Below are positions 54,219 through 62,985 of a stretch of DNA of 64,000 nucleotides, piece after piece; position 1 is the first letter of the stretch; each line of letters starts with the position of its first letter. This DNA is from Kingella negevensis (GTDB lineage: Bacteria; Pseudomonadota; Gammaproteobacteria; Burkholderiales; Neisseriaceae). The notes below the pieces were generated by a model. It was not told the DNA's origin. It worked only from the letters and a program-made list of their open reading frames with translations, and ran no database searches. The position numbers and the translations under genes were made by a program. The DNA is taken from the NCBI RefSeq assembly GCF_030177895.1, contig NZ_CP123448.1, forward strand, positions 1,364,001-1,428,000, in the 5' to 3' direction.

Positions 54219-54473
54219 ATGCAAAATATAGTGAATCAAATTTAGATTAGTACAGCGTTGCCAACTCCCTTATGTACTAGATGTACACGGCGGTCGTTGT
54301 CGCCTTGTCCTAATCTAAATTTAATCCACTATAATAAACAATACAATCTTCATAACATTCAAGTTGCCCCAAACGCCAAAGAATTAAAACTTCAATCTTT
54401 GCAAGTATTGCGCCAAGCATTTGAAGCAAGCAAACAAGCTGGCACAGTTAAAAAAGTGATTGTTGAAATTTAA
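54219..54473 (+). pseudogene. Small gene interrupted by a Correia-like element
   Basis: The start ATG 54219 (with AAGGGAA upstream) gives MQN before a 107-base element enters at a TA. Removing the element with one TA joins ATGCAAAATA to ATAAACAATAC and restores an open frame of 50 codons: MQNNKQYNLHNIQVAPNAKE followed by LKLQSLQVLRQAFEASKQAG and TVKKVIVEI, then TAA at 54471-54473. The protein is not recognised. As it stands the reading frame ends inside the element. Confidence 0.75.
54227..54333. repeat. Complete Correia-like element (107 bp) with TA duplication
   Basis: Ends are TATAGTGAATCAAATTTAGA and the complement of TATAGTGGATTAAATTTAGA, inverted repeats of about 27 bases. The core CAGCGTTGCCAACTCCCTTA ... 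GTTGTCGCCTTGTC is shared with the copies at 2333 and 28872. TA is duplicated at each side (54227-54228, 54332-54333). Confidence 0.85.
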
Positions 54474-54482
54474 AAACAAAAA

Positions 54483-54512
54483 TACAGCCTGAAAACCACT
54501 TTTCAGGCTGCA
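54483..54512. terminator. Hairpin between the small gene and the WG-repeat gene
   Basis: ACAGCCTGAAAA and TTTTCAGGCTGC pair around CCAC. Between convergent genes. Confidence 0.6.
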
Positions 54513-54520
54513 TTCTTAAC

Positions 54521-55765
54521 TTATTTCTTCTTCCCACGCGCTTTCTTCACCACCGCGCTTTTCGCCACATCATCACACGTCCCGTTCACCGTATCCCCAG
54601 CAGCCAAATCCGCAAACGCCACTTGATTACGTTCCGCATTCCAATCCCTAACGCGCATATTCTTATCCTGAACAGCAGGTGCATCAAGTTTCACATGCGC
54701 ACAGGCTTTCGCAAACTTCGCAGGACGCGACTGAATCACTTCCCCTTTCATGTTCACATAATCCACCGTTTGATTGGCATGGCGATACAAACGCACATAC
54801 GGTTCACCGTCTTCCGATTCATCGCCCGTATCATAAGCAGGCTCAACCAAAGTCTTGCCATTCAAATCCAACAAGCCCACCAAATGATTACGCACCGCAT
54901 AAATCACAGGTGCATAATCCGAAACGCTCAAATCGTCAAACTTCCCAGCAGGCACAACTTCGCGCCCCGTTTTCGCGTCCACCACAGCCACCCAGCTCGT
55001 GTCATCATTAGCCAAGCGCACCAAACCGTGCGTAGAAAGCGAAATATCTTTAAACGCATACGGCACTTTCCACAATTTCGCGCCCGTTTTATCAATCGCC
55101 CAACGGTCGCCCTTATCATCTGCCACCCACGAAGTGCCTTCAGCAAACTTGCCCAACTCTTTAAATTGGGGCGCAATCACTTCCTTGCCCTGCTCGTCCA
55201 CAAAACCCATGCGCAAATCTTTATTGTCTTCGCCATATTTGGTTACAGGGTCAGAAGAAACCACCGCCAAGCCATCATCAAAACCTGAAAACACCGTATA
55301 TTTAAACGGCGTGAGCTGCTTGCCTTTCAAATCAAACAACGCCCTTTTGATTTCTCCGTCTTCGTGTTTGACTGCCACAATATTGTTTGCCGACAAATCT
55401 ACACCCAACACATTTTCATCAAAATCCATAATCGTGTTGCCTTTTATGTCTATGACAATGTTGTGCAATTTATCATCTACTCTTGTGTTTGCCACAAATA
55501 AAGATGGTTGCGTTTCATATCGCGTAATAAACACATATTGCGCTGGAACCACAATTTCGCCCTTGCCATTCATCAGCCCAACATTATGCGTAGATTCCGA
55601 TTTCGTATCCATAAAACGCAAAACGTCTTCGCCACAATTTTCAAAAATAGAATACTGTTTCGCCACTTTCGGCAACGGTTTGCATTCCGCCGCATTGTCT
55701 GCGTGAGCCATAGAAAAGCAGCCCACCAAAGCCGCCGCCAAAATAGAAGAAGTCCATTTTTTCAT
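54521..55765 (-). CDS. WG-repeat-containing exported protein
   Basis: 414 residues. MKKWTSSILAAALVGCFSMA ... HAD is a signal peptide; the Cys at 16 is within the hydrophobic part and a lipobox is not convincing. Several degenerate WG-type beta repeats are seen: GLMNGKGEIVVPAQYVFITR near residue 63, ALFDLKGKQLTPFKYTVFSG near residue 143, MGFVDEQGKEVIAPQFKELG near residue 187, and GLLDLNGKTLVEPAYDTGDE near residue 298. A Lys-rich tail (KKARGKKK) ends it. Such repeats form beta-propeller-like binding surfaces; the function here is unknown. Confidence 0.85.
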   Translation of the reverse strand: MKKWTSSILAAALVGCFSMAHADNAAECKPLPKVAKQYSIFENCGEDVLRFMDTKSESTHNVGLMNGKGEIVVPAQYVFITRYETQPSLFVANTRVDDKLHNIVIDIKGNTIMDFDENVLGVDLSANNIVAVKHEDGEIKRALFDLKGKQLTPFKYTVFSGFDDGLAVVSSDPVTKYGEDNKDLRMGFVDEQGKEVIAPQFKELGKFAEGTSWVADDKGDRWAIDKTGAKLWKVPYAFKDISLSTHGLVRLANDDTSWVAVVDAKTGREVVPAGKFDDLSVSDYAPVIYAVRNHLVGLLDLNGKTLVEPAYDTGDESEDGEPYVRLYRHANQTVDYVNMKGEVIQSRPAKFAKACAHVKLDAPAVQDKNMRVRDWNAERNQVAFADLAAGDTVNGTCDDVAKSAVVKKARGKKK

Positions 55766-55989
55766 CGTTTCGTTTCCTGTTGGTTTACATAAAAAAACAC
55801 AAATAAATCATAACAGAAAAACTTTTCAGGCTGCGATAAAAATACGCGTGTTGCAAGGCTGTTTTTCAAGCCACATGCAGCCTGAAAGTTTCATAAAGTT
55901 TTCAGGCTGCCATAATTCCCACATTCAAAACGCAGCCTGAAAAACCAAAGCGCGTATAATTCCCCCTTATTTTTTCACAGAACACAATC

Positions 55990-57162
55990 ATGCAAACATT
56001 AACCATTTTAGGCAGCACAGGCAGCATTGGCGTATCCACATTAGACGTAATCTCGCGCCACCCCGACAAATTTCAAATTTTCGCCTTGGCAGGGCATTCG
56101 CAAGTGGAAAAACTCGCCGAACAATGCCGCCAGTTCTCCCCGAAATACGCCGTGGTTGCTGATGAAACCCGCGCCAAGAAATTGCGCCAACAATTAGGCA
56201 GCCTGCACACCGAAGTGCTATTTGGCAAACAAGCCCTAATTGACATCGCCACCGCCCCCGAAGTAACAGGCGTGATGTGCGCGATTGTCGGTGCGGCTGG
56301 TTTACCGTCTGCACTCGCCGCCGCGAAACACGGCAAAACGATTTATTTGGCGAACAAAGAAACGCTAGTCGTTTCAGGCAGCCTATTTATGGAAACGGCG
56401 AAAAAGCACGGCGCAAAAGTCTTGCCGATTGACAGCGAACACAACGCCATTTTCCAAGTGTTGCCACGCGATTACGCAGGCAATATGGACGCGCATGGCG
56501 TAACGTCTATTGTTTTGACTGCTTCGGGCGGTTCGTTTTTAAACACGCCGATTGCCGAATTACCGCACATCACACCAGCACAAGCCGTCAAGCACCCAAA
56601 TTGGTCAATGGGACAGAAAATTTCGGTGGATTCTTCTACCATGATGAACAAAGGCTTGGAGCTGATTGAAGCGCATTGGTTGTTCAACTGTCCGCCTGAT
56701 AAATTGGAAGTCGTAATCCACCCGCAATCCATTATTCACAGCATGGTGCGGTACACAGACGGCAGCGTGTTGGCGCAACTGGGCAATCCTGATATGCGTA
56801 CGCCGATTGCGTATTGTTTGGGGCTGCCTGAACGGATTGAGTCGGGCGTGGGCGCGTTGGATTTTGGCAAGCTGTCGGGGCTGACGTTCCAAGAGCCTGA
56901 TTTTGCGCGTTATCCATGTTTGAAATTGGCTTACGATGCGATGTTTGTTGGCGGTTCTGCGCCGTGCGTGTTGAATGCAGCCAATGAAGTGGCAGTGGCG
57001 GCGTTTTTGCGTGGGCAAATTAGGTTTACCGATATTGCGAAAGTGGTGGGGGCGTGTTTGGAGAAACATGTTTCAGGCAGCCTGAAAAGTATTGAGGAAT
57101 TGTTGGGGTTGGACGAGCAAACGCGGAGTTTGGCGGAAGATGTGGTTAGAAATATGAGATGA
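55990..57162 (+). CDS. dxr: 1-deoxy-D-xylulose 5-phosphate reductoisomerase
   Basis: 390 residues. The second enzyme of the MEP pathway, giving isoprenoid precursors for undecaprenyl carriers and quinones. NADPH motif MQTLTILGSTGSIGVSTLDV at the N-terminus; IYLANKETLVVSGSLFMETA near residue 119; DSEHNAIFQVLPRDYAG near residue 148 with the metal ligands DSEHNA; MNKGLELIEAHWLFN near residue 218. Length is normal. It heads the dxr, rseP, bamA, skp, lpxD series; here the transposase and transporter remnants at 57.2-58.1 kb separate it from rseP. Confidence 0.98.
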   Translation: MQTLTILGSTGSIGVSTLDVISRHPDKFQIFALAGHSQVEKLAEQCRQFSPKYAVVADETRAKKLRQQLGSLHTEVLFGKQALIDIATAPEVTGVMCAIVGAAGLPSALAAAKHGKTIYLANKETLVVSGSLFMETAKKHGAKVLPIDSEHNAIFQVLPRDYAGNMDAHGVTSIVLTASGGSFLNTPIAELPHITPAQAVKHPNWSMGQKISVDSSTMMNKGLELIEAHWLFNCPPDKLEVVIHPQSIIHSMVRYTDGSVLAQLGNPDMRTPIAYCLGLPERIESGVGALDFGKLSGLTFQEPDFARYPCLKLAYDAMFVGGSAPCVLNAANEVAVAAFLRGQIRFTDIAKVVGACLEKHVSGSLKSIEELLGLDEQTRSLAEDVVRNMR

Positions 57163-57163
57163 T

Positions 57164-57202
57164 AAAAAAGCAACCTGAAAAATATTTTTCAGGCTGCTTT
57201 TT
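57164..57202 (+). terminator. Terminator after dxr
   Basis: AAAAAAGCAACCTGAAAAA and TTTTTCAGGCTGCTTTTT pair with one mismatch (CAACC for CAGCC, a decayed uptake sequence). Confidence 0.75.
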
Positions 57203-57347
57203 GATTAAAATTCAACGTGATATTTAATTCTGATATTTTTACTAAATTCGCTAATTCTTTCAAAATTAGGGTTAAAGGACAAAATGGTTGGTAAAAATCG
57301 CTGAAAGCCTTATGCTTAAAGGCTTTCAGATAGGTCAAATGCTTTGA

Positions 57348-57616
57348 ACACAAAAAATGCCCTTTTGACCGCTCAAATTCCGTTCAAAAATACGGAACGC
57401 GTAACCATAAACAAGCTATTTTTGCACCCAATGTAAGAAGCGTTTTAACGGTGGAATACGCTTAAATAACGATGAACTTTGGCAACAATATCGCGATGAA
57501 CATCGCACCATTGAACAACTGGCTAAATAGTACCCATGCAGCACCAAAACCATTCAACGCCACTTAAAAATGAGCAACGAAACAAAATCACTTTTCGCAC
57601 CCGAAAAAGGTTAATG
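57348..57616 (+). pseudogene. Transposase N-terminal remnant (zinc ribbon plus helix-turn-helix)
   Basis: Reading across frames gives CPF(D)RSNSVQKYGTRNHKQA and then CTQCKKRFNGGIRLNNDELW followed by QQYRDEHRTIEQLAK*YPCS and TKTIQRHLKMSNETKSLF. This resembles the zinc-ribbon and helix-turn-helix start of a transposase. Damage: a Cys codon turned to Asp, one lost base near 57430, and a TAG near 57526. The catalytic part is absent. The family is not settled. Confidence 0.6.
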
Positions 57617-58099
57617 TGATTTTGGATACGACATCAACGCTTGTTTGCGGTTGGCTTTTGAAGATTCGTCTGGCACAACGTTTTCAGGCTGCGCTGATGT
57701 GAAATACACGCCTGCCAAAATCAGCAGTAATGCGGCAATGCCCAAACCCATGGCTTTTGGGTTGTTCCATTCACCCAGCACCAACGCGCCAAATTAGGGT
57801 GGTGGTAACCAGCTGCATACCTGTGGACATGGGCATGGTGTATGCCACACCGATTTTTTTGATACTTTGTAATTGTCTGATTTGTCCAATCGTCCAGAAA
57901 CGCCTGTTGCCAAACTAACCTACAGCGTGGTCACACTCCAGTCTGCGCCGCCGAAAAGCAGGGTTTTCACAACGGCGAAAATCAGTGCGCCAACGGTAAT
58001 CCCCAAAATTTGGTGATATGCTGTACCACCGACATACGTTGTTACCAAAATCATCGAACCCCACACAATCGCTGGGAGTAAGACAATCAAAATATCCAT
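57611..58099 (-). pseudogene. GRP-family sugar (glucose) uptake transporter remnant
   Basis: From ATG complement of 58099 the frame reads MDILIVLLPAIVWGSMILVT, then TYVGGTAYHQILGITVGALI, a match in pattern to the start of GlcU/RhaT-type sugar transporters. A stop appears soon after, then further frames hold YTMPMSTGMQLVTTTLI. The end GEWNNPKAMGLGIAALLLIL ... VYFTSAQPENVV is intact. About 160 residues remain of some 290, so a central deletion and several frameshifts have occurred. Confidence 0.7.
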
Positions 58100-58341
58100 G
58101 TTTAACTTTTTCGGATAAGTGGAAGAAAAATTTATTCTAGCACGGTTTTTGTTGCTTTATTACAATCTTTGTCGCAAAAAAGGCTTTCAGGCTGCATTTT
58201 GATGATTTTGCAGCCTGAAAACTGAAATTTTGTAACAAATGAATTCATTTGAAATTTCGTAAAGATTGCAGCCTGAAAATATACAAACCGCAGCAAAGCT
58301 GTTATTCTTACTCACTTTTTTATTTCTACACACAAACATTT

Positions 58342-59697
58342 ATGGCTTTTTTGCAAACTATCGCAGCCTTTTTGGTTGCTATTTTATTATTAGTGAGCTT
58401 ACACGAATTGGGGCATTTAATTGTTGCCCGATTGTGCGGCATTAAAGTGCTGCGCTTTTCCGTGGGCTTTGGCACGCCGTTTTATACCAAACGCTGGCGC
58501 AATATTGACTGGTGTCTTGCGCCGTTTCCTTTGGGCGGTTATGTGAAAATGGTGGACACGCGAGAGGGGGAAGTGGCGGAAGAAGATTTGCCATTCGCTT
58601 TTGACAAGCAACACCCATTGAAACGCATTGCCGTAGTGGTGGCAGGACCTTTAACCAATTTGATTTTGGCGGTGCTGCTGTATTGGTTTAGCTTTGGCGT
58701 GGGTGGTGTTACTGAAATTCGCCCGATTGTTGGCACGGTGCAAACGCCGTCTATTGCTGCCAGCGCAGGTTTCCAAGAGGGTGACAAAATCCTGAACGTG
58801 AATGGCAAAGCGGTGCAAACCTTTGCTGATGCGCAAACGGCAATGGTGCTGGATTTAGAAGCGGGCAAAATAGCGGTGCAAGTGCAAACCGCGCAAGGTC
58901 AAACCGTTGTCCGCAGCATCAATGCAACGGGGACGCCTGAAGCAGAAGCGGTTGCCAAACGCCAAGCGGGTTTGGGCATTATGCCGTTTAAGATTGGCGA
59001 CACGATTGGTTTTGTGCAGCCTGAAGGAGCTGCTGCAAAAGCAGGTTTGCAAAAGGGAGACCGCATTATTCAAGTGGATAATGTCGCCACGCAAAAATGG
59101 GCGCAGTGGAGCAAAATTGTTCGCGAAAATGCAGGTCGCAGCCTGAAAATTACTTATGTGCGCGGCGGCGAAACGCGTCAAACCACGTTAATGCCTGATT
59201 CGTATGAATTGCCTGATAAGAGCCAAATTATTGGTCGCGTGGGCGTGGGTGCAAGCATTGATGAAGCGTGGGAAAAACACGTGAGCTATCATTTTTATCC
59301 GTCTGCCATGCAGTCTTTGCAAATGGGCTGGGATAAAATGGTAAACTACTCGGCTTTGACGCTGTCGTTCTTTGGCAAGCTGATTATGGGCAAAGCATCT
59401 TTGAGCCACATTTCGGGTCCGATTACGATTGCGGAAGTGGCAGGGCAAACGGTGCAAATTGGTTGGCAACCTTATATTGAATTTTTGGCTTTGGTGAGTA
59501 TTAGCTTAGGCGTGATGAACTTGCTGCCGATTCCTGTGTTGGACGGTGGGCATTTCGTTTACTATACTGCTGAGCTTTTGCGTGGCAAGCCGTTGAGCAA
59601 AACCATTCAGGATATTGGTTTGCGTTTGGGCGTGGCGGCAATGCTCACGATGATGATTTTGGCATTTTTTAACGATATAACTCGTTTACTTGGATAA
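58342..59697 (+). CDS. rseP: RIP metalloprotease RseP (site-2 protease)
   Basis: 451 residues from MAFLQTIAAFLVAILLLVSL; the frame is open another 31 codons upstream, but this start places the first membrane helix and catalytic site correctly. HELGH at residues 21-25 is the zinc site, and LDGGHFVYYTAELL near residue 405 supplies the Asp ligand. Two PDZ-type domains lie between (QEGDKILNVNGKAVQTF near residue 155; LQKGDRIIQVDNVATQKWAQ near residue 235). It cleaves membrane anti-sigma factors or signal peptides. It overlaps bamA closely: the stop lies 4 bases before the bamA start. Confidence 0.96.
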   Translation: MAFLQTIAAFLVAILLLVSLHELGHLIVARLCGIKVLRFSVGFGTPFYTKRWRNIDWCLAPFPLGGYVKMVDTREGEVAEEDLPFAFDKQHPLKRIAVVVAGPLTNLILAVLLYWFSFGVGGVTEIRPIVGTVQTPSIAASAGFQEGDKILNVNGKAVQTFADAQTAMVLDLEAGKIAVQVQTAQGQTVVRSINATGTPEAEAVAKRQAGLGIMPFKIGDTIGFVQPEGAAAKAGLQKGDRIIQVDNVATQKWAQWSKIVRENAGRSLKITYVRGGETRQTTLMPDSYELPDKSQIIGRVGVGASIDEAWEKHVSYHFYPSAMQSLQMGWDKMVNYSALTLSFFGKLIMGKASLSHISGPITIAEVAGQTVQIGWQPYIEFLALVSISLGVMNLLPIPVLDGGHFVYYTAELLRGKPLSKTIQDIGLRLGVAAMLTMMILAFFNDITRLLG

Positions 59698-59701
59698 CAC
59701 A

Positions 59702-62230
59702 ATGAAATTAAATAAGATTACTGCAACTTTATTTGCGCTCGGCATGGTATTGCCCGCTTTTGCGGAAAACTTTACCGTGAACGAATTTCGCGTGGAAGGG
59801 GAACAACATACGTCTGAAGCGACGGTACGTTCATTGCTGCCTTTGAAAGTGGGCGATACGTTTACCGATGAAAAAGGCGAAGAGTTGATTCAACGTTTGT
59901 ACGCAACGGGTTTCTATGAAAACGTGTTGCTGGAACAAAACGGCAATATGTTGATTATTACCGTGAAAGAACGCCCTATCATCAGCGAATTAACGGTTAA
60001 AGGCGCGAAAGTGTTGCCAAACGATGCGATTGTGAAGCAGATGGCGACGGTGAAAGCATCTAACGCAAGCAACGACGCTGATTTGGTTGCCAGCAAAAAA
60101 GGCGAGCAATCTTATGATGAAAAACTGCAAGAATACGAAACACAAGCAGCTTACAACACGGCACAAGCATTGGCATCTTCAGGCTTAGGCAAAGGCGATT
60201 TCTTCAGCCAAGAGGCACTGGTTCGCGCTTTGCGTGCTTTGGACGGTGCTTATAAAGAACAAGGCAAAAACAACGCAAAAATCACGCCTAAAGTGCAAGA
60301 ATTGTCGCACAACCGCGTGGCGGTTACCGTGAACGTGGAAGAAGGCGAAACCACGCGCATGAATGCCTTGAATTTTGAAGGCAATGAAGCGTTTTCTGAC
60401 TACCGCTTGAGCCGCATCGTAGGCTTAACCGACGGCACTATTTTCTCGTGGGCAACCAAAAGCAATGTCTTCTCTTGGGAAAAATTCAGTCGCGATAAAG
60501 CACGTCTAGAAGCGTTCTATCACGAACACGGTTATTTTGACTTTCAAGTGGACTACAACGATGTAGAACGTCAATTTAATGAAGACAAAACCAAAGAAAG
60601 TGTAACCATTAAATTGCACGAAGGTAAAAAATTCTATTGGGGCAATATCCGTATCGTAGGCGATACGAAAGACGTGCCACGTGAAACTTTAGAAAAACAC
60701 CTGAAAAAACTCAAAGCAGGTCGCTTGAGTAATATGGATTCGCTTCAGGCTGCCATGGCTCTGATTCATCAAGATTTGCAATCTGCAGGTTATGCGAATG
60801 CAAAAGTAACCAGCGAGACTGTTCGTCGTGAAGAAAATGGCAAAAATATCGCCGACATTTCGATTGTGGTTGCTCCAGGTAATCGCGTTGCCGTACGCAG
60901 CATTAAAATCAGTGGCAACAATAAAACACGCGATGAAGTGATTCGCCGCGAAATGCGTCAAATGGAAGGTGCTACTTACGACCAATCAAAATTGGCACGC
61001 TCTTCAGAACGTTTGCGTCAATTAGGTTATTTTGATGACGTGAAAATCTTAACCAATCCCGTTCCAGAAGATGACCAACAAACTGATTTAACGGTGCAAG
61101 TTCAAGAACGTTCAACAGGTAGCATTAACGCTTCTGCAGGCTGGTCGCAAGATGATGGTTTGGTACTTGCAGGCAGCGTGGCACAAGATAACTTGTTTGG
61201 TACAGGTAAATCTACTGCATTAAGCGTTTCACGCAGTAAAGTAACCCAAGCCGTGAACTTATCGTTTACCGAGCCTTATTTCACACCTGATGGCGTGAGC
61301 ATGTCATACAACATTTTTGGTTCGCGCTACGACCCATCAAAATCAGACAGCAATACACGTAACTATCGTATGGACAGATACGGCGTTTCTGCCAACATGG
61401 GCGTACCAATTACCGAATACGACCGCGTGAACTTGGGTTTAGGCGTTGAACACATGGGCGTAACCCTGTTCAACAGACCGCCTTATCGTTACCAACGTTT
61501 CGTTGATGAAAACGGCAAAAACAACTGGTTATACAAAGGCACATTGAGCTGGTTCCGCAACACAACCGATGACGGTTTCTGGCCAACGCGTGGTTACAGC
61601 ACCAACGTAACAGGCGAAATCGGTTTACCAGGTAGCGGCTTCCAATACTATCGCTTGGGGCACCAACAAACTTGGTATTTCCCATTAACCAAACACTTCA
61701 CTTTGATGTTGAATGGACAAATTGGTTATAGCGGCGCGTATGGCAAAACCAAAGAAGTACCATTTATGTATACACAATCAGGCGGTGGTTTAGGTTCTGT
61801 TCGTGGTTACGAAAGCGGCTCGTTGGGTCCAAAAGTATACGACATCGACCCTAACAATGGTTCTTACAATACAGAATCATACGGCGGTAAATACTCAGCC
61901 AATGCCAACGCAGAATTGCTGTTCCCATTCCCAGGCATTAAAGATAGCCGCACCGTTCGTTTGAGCTTGTTTGCAGATGCAGGCAGCGTGTGGGATGGCA
62001 AAACCTATAACCCAAACCGCTATAACGCAGCCAACCCAAATGGCTCAAACGGCTACTACAGCAGCAACCATAAATCATCGTTTAGAAACGAATTACGTTA
62101 CTCAGTAGGTGCAGCACTCACTTGGATTTCACCAGTAGGTCCAATCAAATTAAGCTACGCTTACCCACTGAAAAAGAAAAGCTCAGACCAAGTTCAACGC
62201 TTCCAATTCCAGTTAGGTACCGTATTCTAA
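59702..62230 (+). CDS. bamA: Outer membrane protein assembly factor BamA
   Basis: 842 residues from MKLNKITATLFALGMVLPAF; signal peptide cut after AFA. Five POTRA domains cover about residues 22-420 (FTVNEFRVEGEQHTSEATVR; KLHEGKKFYWGNIRIVGDTK; VAVRSIKISGNNKTRDEVIR). The 16-strand barrel follows with FTEPYFTPDGVSMSYNIFGS near residue 522, GGGLGSVRGYESGSLGPKVY (the VRGYE loop 6 motif) near residue 696 and terminal FQFQLGTVF. ATG 59702 is chosen over the in-frame TTG at 59690, which overlaps rseP. Cotranscribed with rseP. Confidence 0.98.
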   Translation: MKLNKITATLFALGMVLPAFAENFTVNEFRVEGEQHTSEATVRSLLPLKVGDTFTDEKGEELIQRLYATGFYENVLLEQNGNMLIITVKERPIISELTVKGAKVLPNDAIVKQMATVKASNASNDADLVASKKGEQSYDEKLQEYETQAAYNTAQALASSGLGKGDFFSQEALVRALRALDGAYKEQGKNNAKITPKVQELSHNRVAVTVNVEEGETTRMNALNFEGNEAFSDYRLSRIVGLTDGTIFSWATKSNVFSWEKFSRDKARLEAFYHEHGYFDFQVDYNDVERQFNEDKTKESVTIKLHEGKKFYWGNIRIVGDTKDVPRETLEKHLKKLKAGRLSNMDSLQAAMALIHQDLQSAGYANAKVTSETVRREENGKNIADISIVVAPGNRVAVRSIKISGNNKTRDEVIRREMRQMEGATYDQSKLARSSERLRQLGYFDDVKILTNPVPEDDQQTDLTVQVQERSTGSINASAGWSQDDGLVLAGSVAQDNLFGTGKSTALSVSRSKVTQAVNLSFTEPYFTPDGVSMSYNIFGSRYDPSKSDSNTRNYRMDRYGVSANMGVPITEYDRVNLGLGVEHMGVTLFNRPPYRYQRFVDENGKNNWLYKGTLSWFRNTTDDGFWPTRGYSTNVTGEIGLPGSGFQYYRLGHQQTWYFPLTKHFTLMLNGQIGYSGAYGKTKEVPFMYTQSGGGLGSVRGYESGSLGPKVYDIDPNNGSYNTESYGGKYSANANAELLFPFPGIKDSRTVRLSLFADAGSVWDGKTYNPNRYNAANPNGSNGYYSSNHKSSFRNELRYSVGAALTWISPVGPIKLSYAYPLKKKSSDQVQRFQFQLGTVF

Positions 62231-62237
62231 GCAACAC

Positions 62238-62279
62238 AAAAAACGCAGCCTGAAAACCCTTTTCAGGCTGCGTTTTTTA
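62238..62279 (+). terminator. Hairpin between bamA and skp
   Basis: AAAAACGCAGCCTGAAAA and TTTTCAGGCTGCGTTTTTT pair around CCC. Strong, so some bamA transcripts should end here before skp. Confidence 0.8.
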
Positions 62280-62345
62280 TGAAAAATTTGCGATAACGCC
62301 CTTTCTGGCGTATGCTGCGAACCTTATTCATTAACGCTAGGAACT

Positions 62346-62864
62346 ATGAATATCATGAAAAACACCACTCGCACATTATGCACGATTGCATTACTTTCAG
62401 GCAGCCTGAATGCCATTGCCAGCAACGACGTGCAAAAATTCGGTTACGTAAATCCAGAACGCGTTTACACCGAAACCAAAGCTGCCAAGCGCATTGAAAC
62501 CACATTACAAAAAGAATTTGGCGAACAACAACAAAAATTAGTTGCCCTACAAAAATCAGGCATAAAATTGCAAGAGCAACTGTCATCAAACAAACTAGGC
62601 GGCAGCCAACGCAAACACGCCGAAGAACAACTCCGAGAAAACGTACAACAATATCGCATTGCCGCTGCGCACTTAGCAGAAGAATACAACTTGCGCCGCA
62701 ACGAAGAATTTGCCGCCTTGCAAAACAATGCCAACAACGTGATTAAAAACATTGCCGAAAAAGAAAAATACGATTTAATCGTGCAAGAAGCCGTGTTTGT
62801 TGTTCGCAAATACGACATTACCGACCGTGTTATCAAAGCATTAGACGAAGCAGAACCTAGATAA
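62346..62864 (+). CDS. skp: OmpH/Skp-family periplasmic chaperone
   Basis: 172 residues from [20 protein letters not shown]; the second ATG (62355) is an equal choice. The signal peptide is cut after AIA near residue 25; an uptake sequence inside it encodes GSLNA. The mature chain [20 protein letters not shown] is the family start, and a long charged coiled-coil region ([20 protein letters not shown] through [16 protein letters not shown]) forms the tentacles. It ends in [15 protein letters not shown]. Lies between bamA and lpxD as usual. Confidence 0.93.
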   Translation: MNIMKNTTRTLCTIALLSGSLNAIASNDVQKFGYVNPERVYTETKAAKRIETTLQKEFGEQQQKLVALQKSGIKLQEQLSSNKLGGSQRKHAEEQLRENVQQYRIAAAHLAEEYNLRRNEEFAALQNNANNVIKNIAEKEKYDLIVQEAVFVVRKYDITDRVIKALDEAEPR

Positions 62865-62877
62865 ATCTCAACACAAT

Positions 62878-62921
62878 ATGCAGCCTGAAAAATCATTCAA
62901 AACCATTTTTCAGGCTGCATT
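62878..62921 (+). terminator. Hairpin between skp and lpxD
   Basis: ATGCAGCCTGAAAAAT and ATTTTTCAGGCTGCAT flank a 10-base loop CATTCAAAACC; weak T-run. A second uptake-sequence hairpin follows at 62936-62958. Confidence 0.6.
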
Positions 62922-62985
62922 TATATCTAAAACACAGCCTGAAAATCTTTCAGGCTGCGTTCAAAAAGTATTCAAAGGAAAACCC

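Noticed and set aside
54258..54473. 71-codon open frame starting inside the Correia-like element
   Set aside because: Its first 25 or so codons are repeat sequence; the original gene starts at 54219 and is restored when the element is removed.
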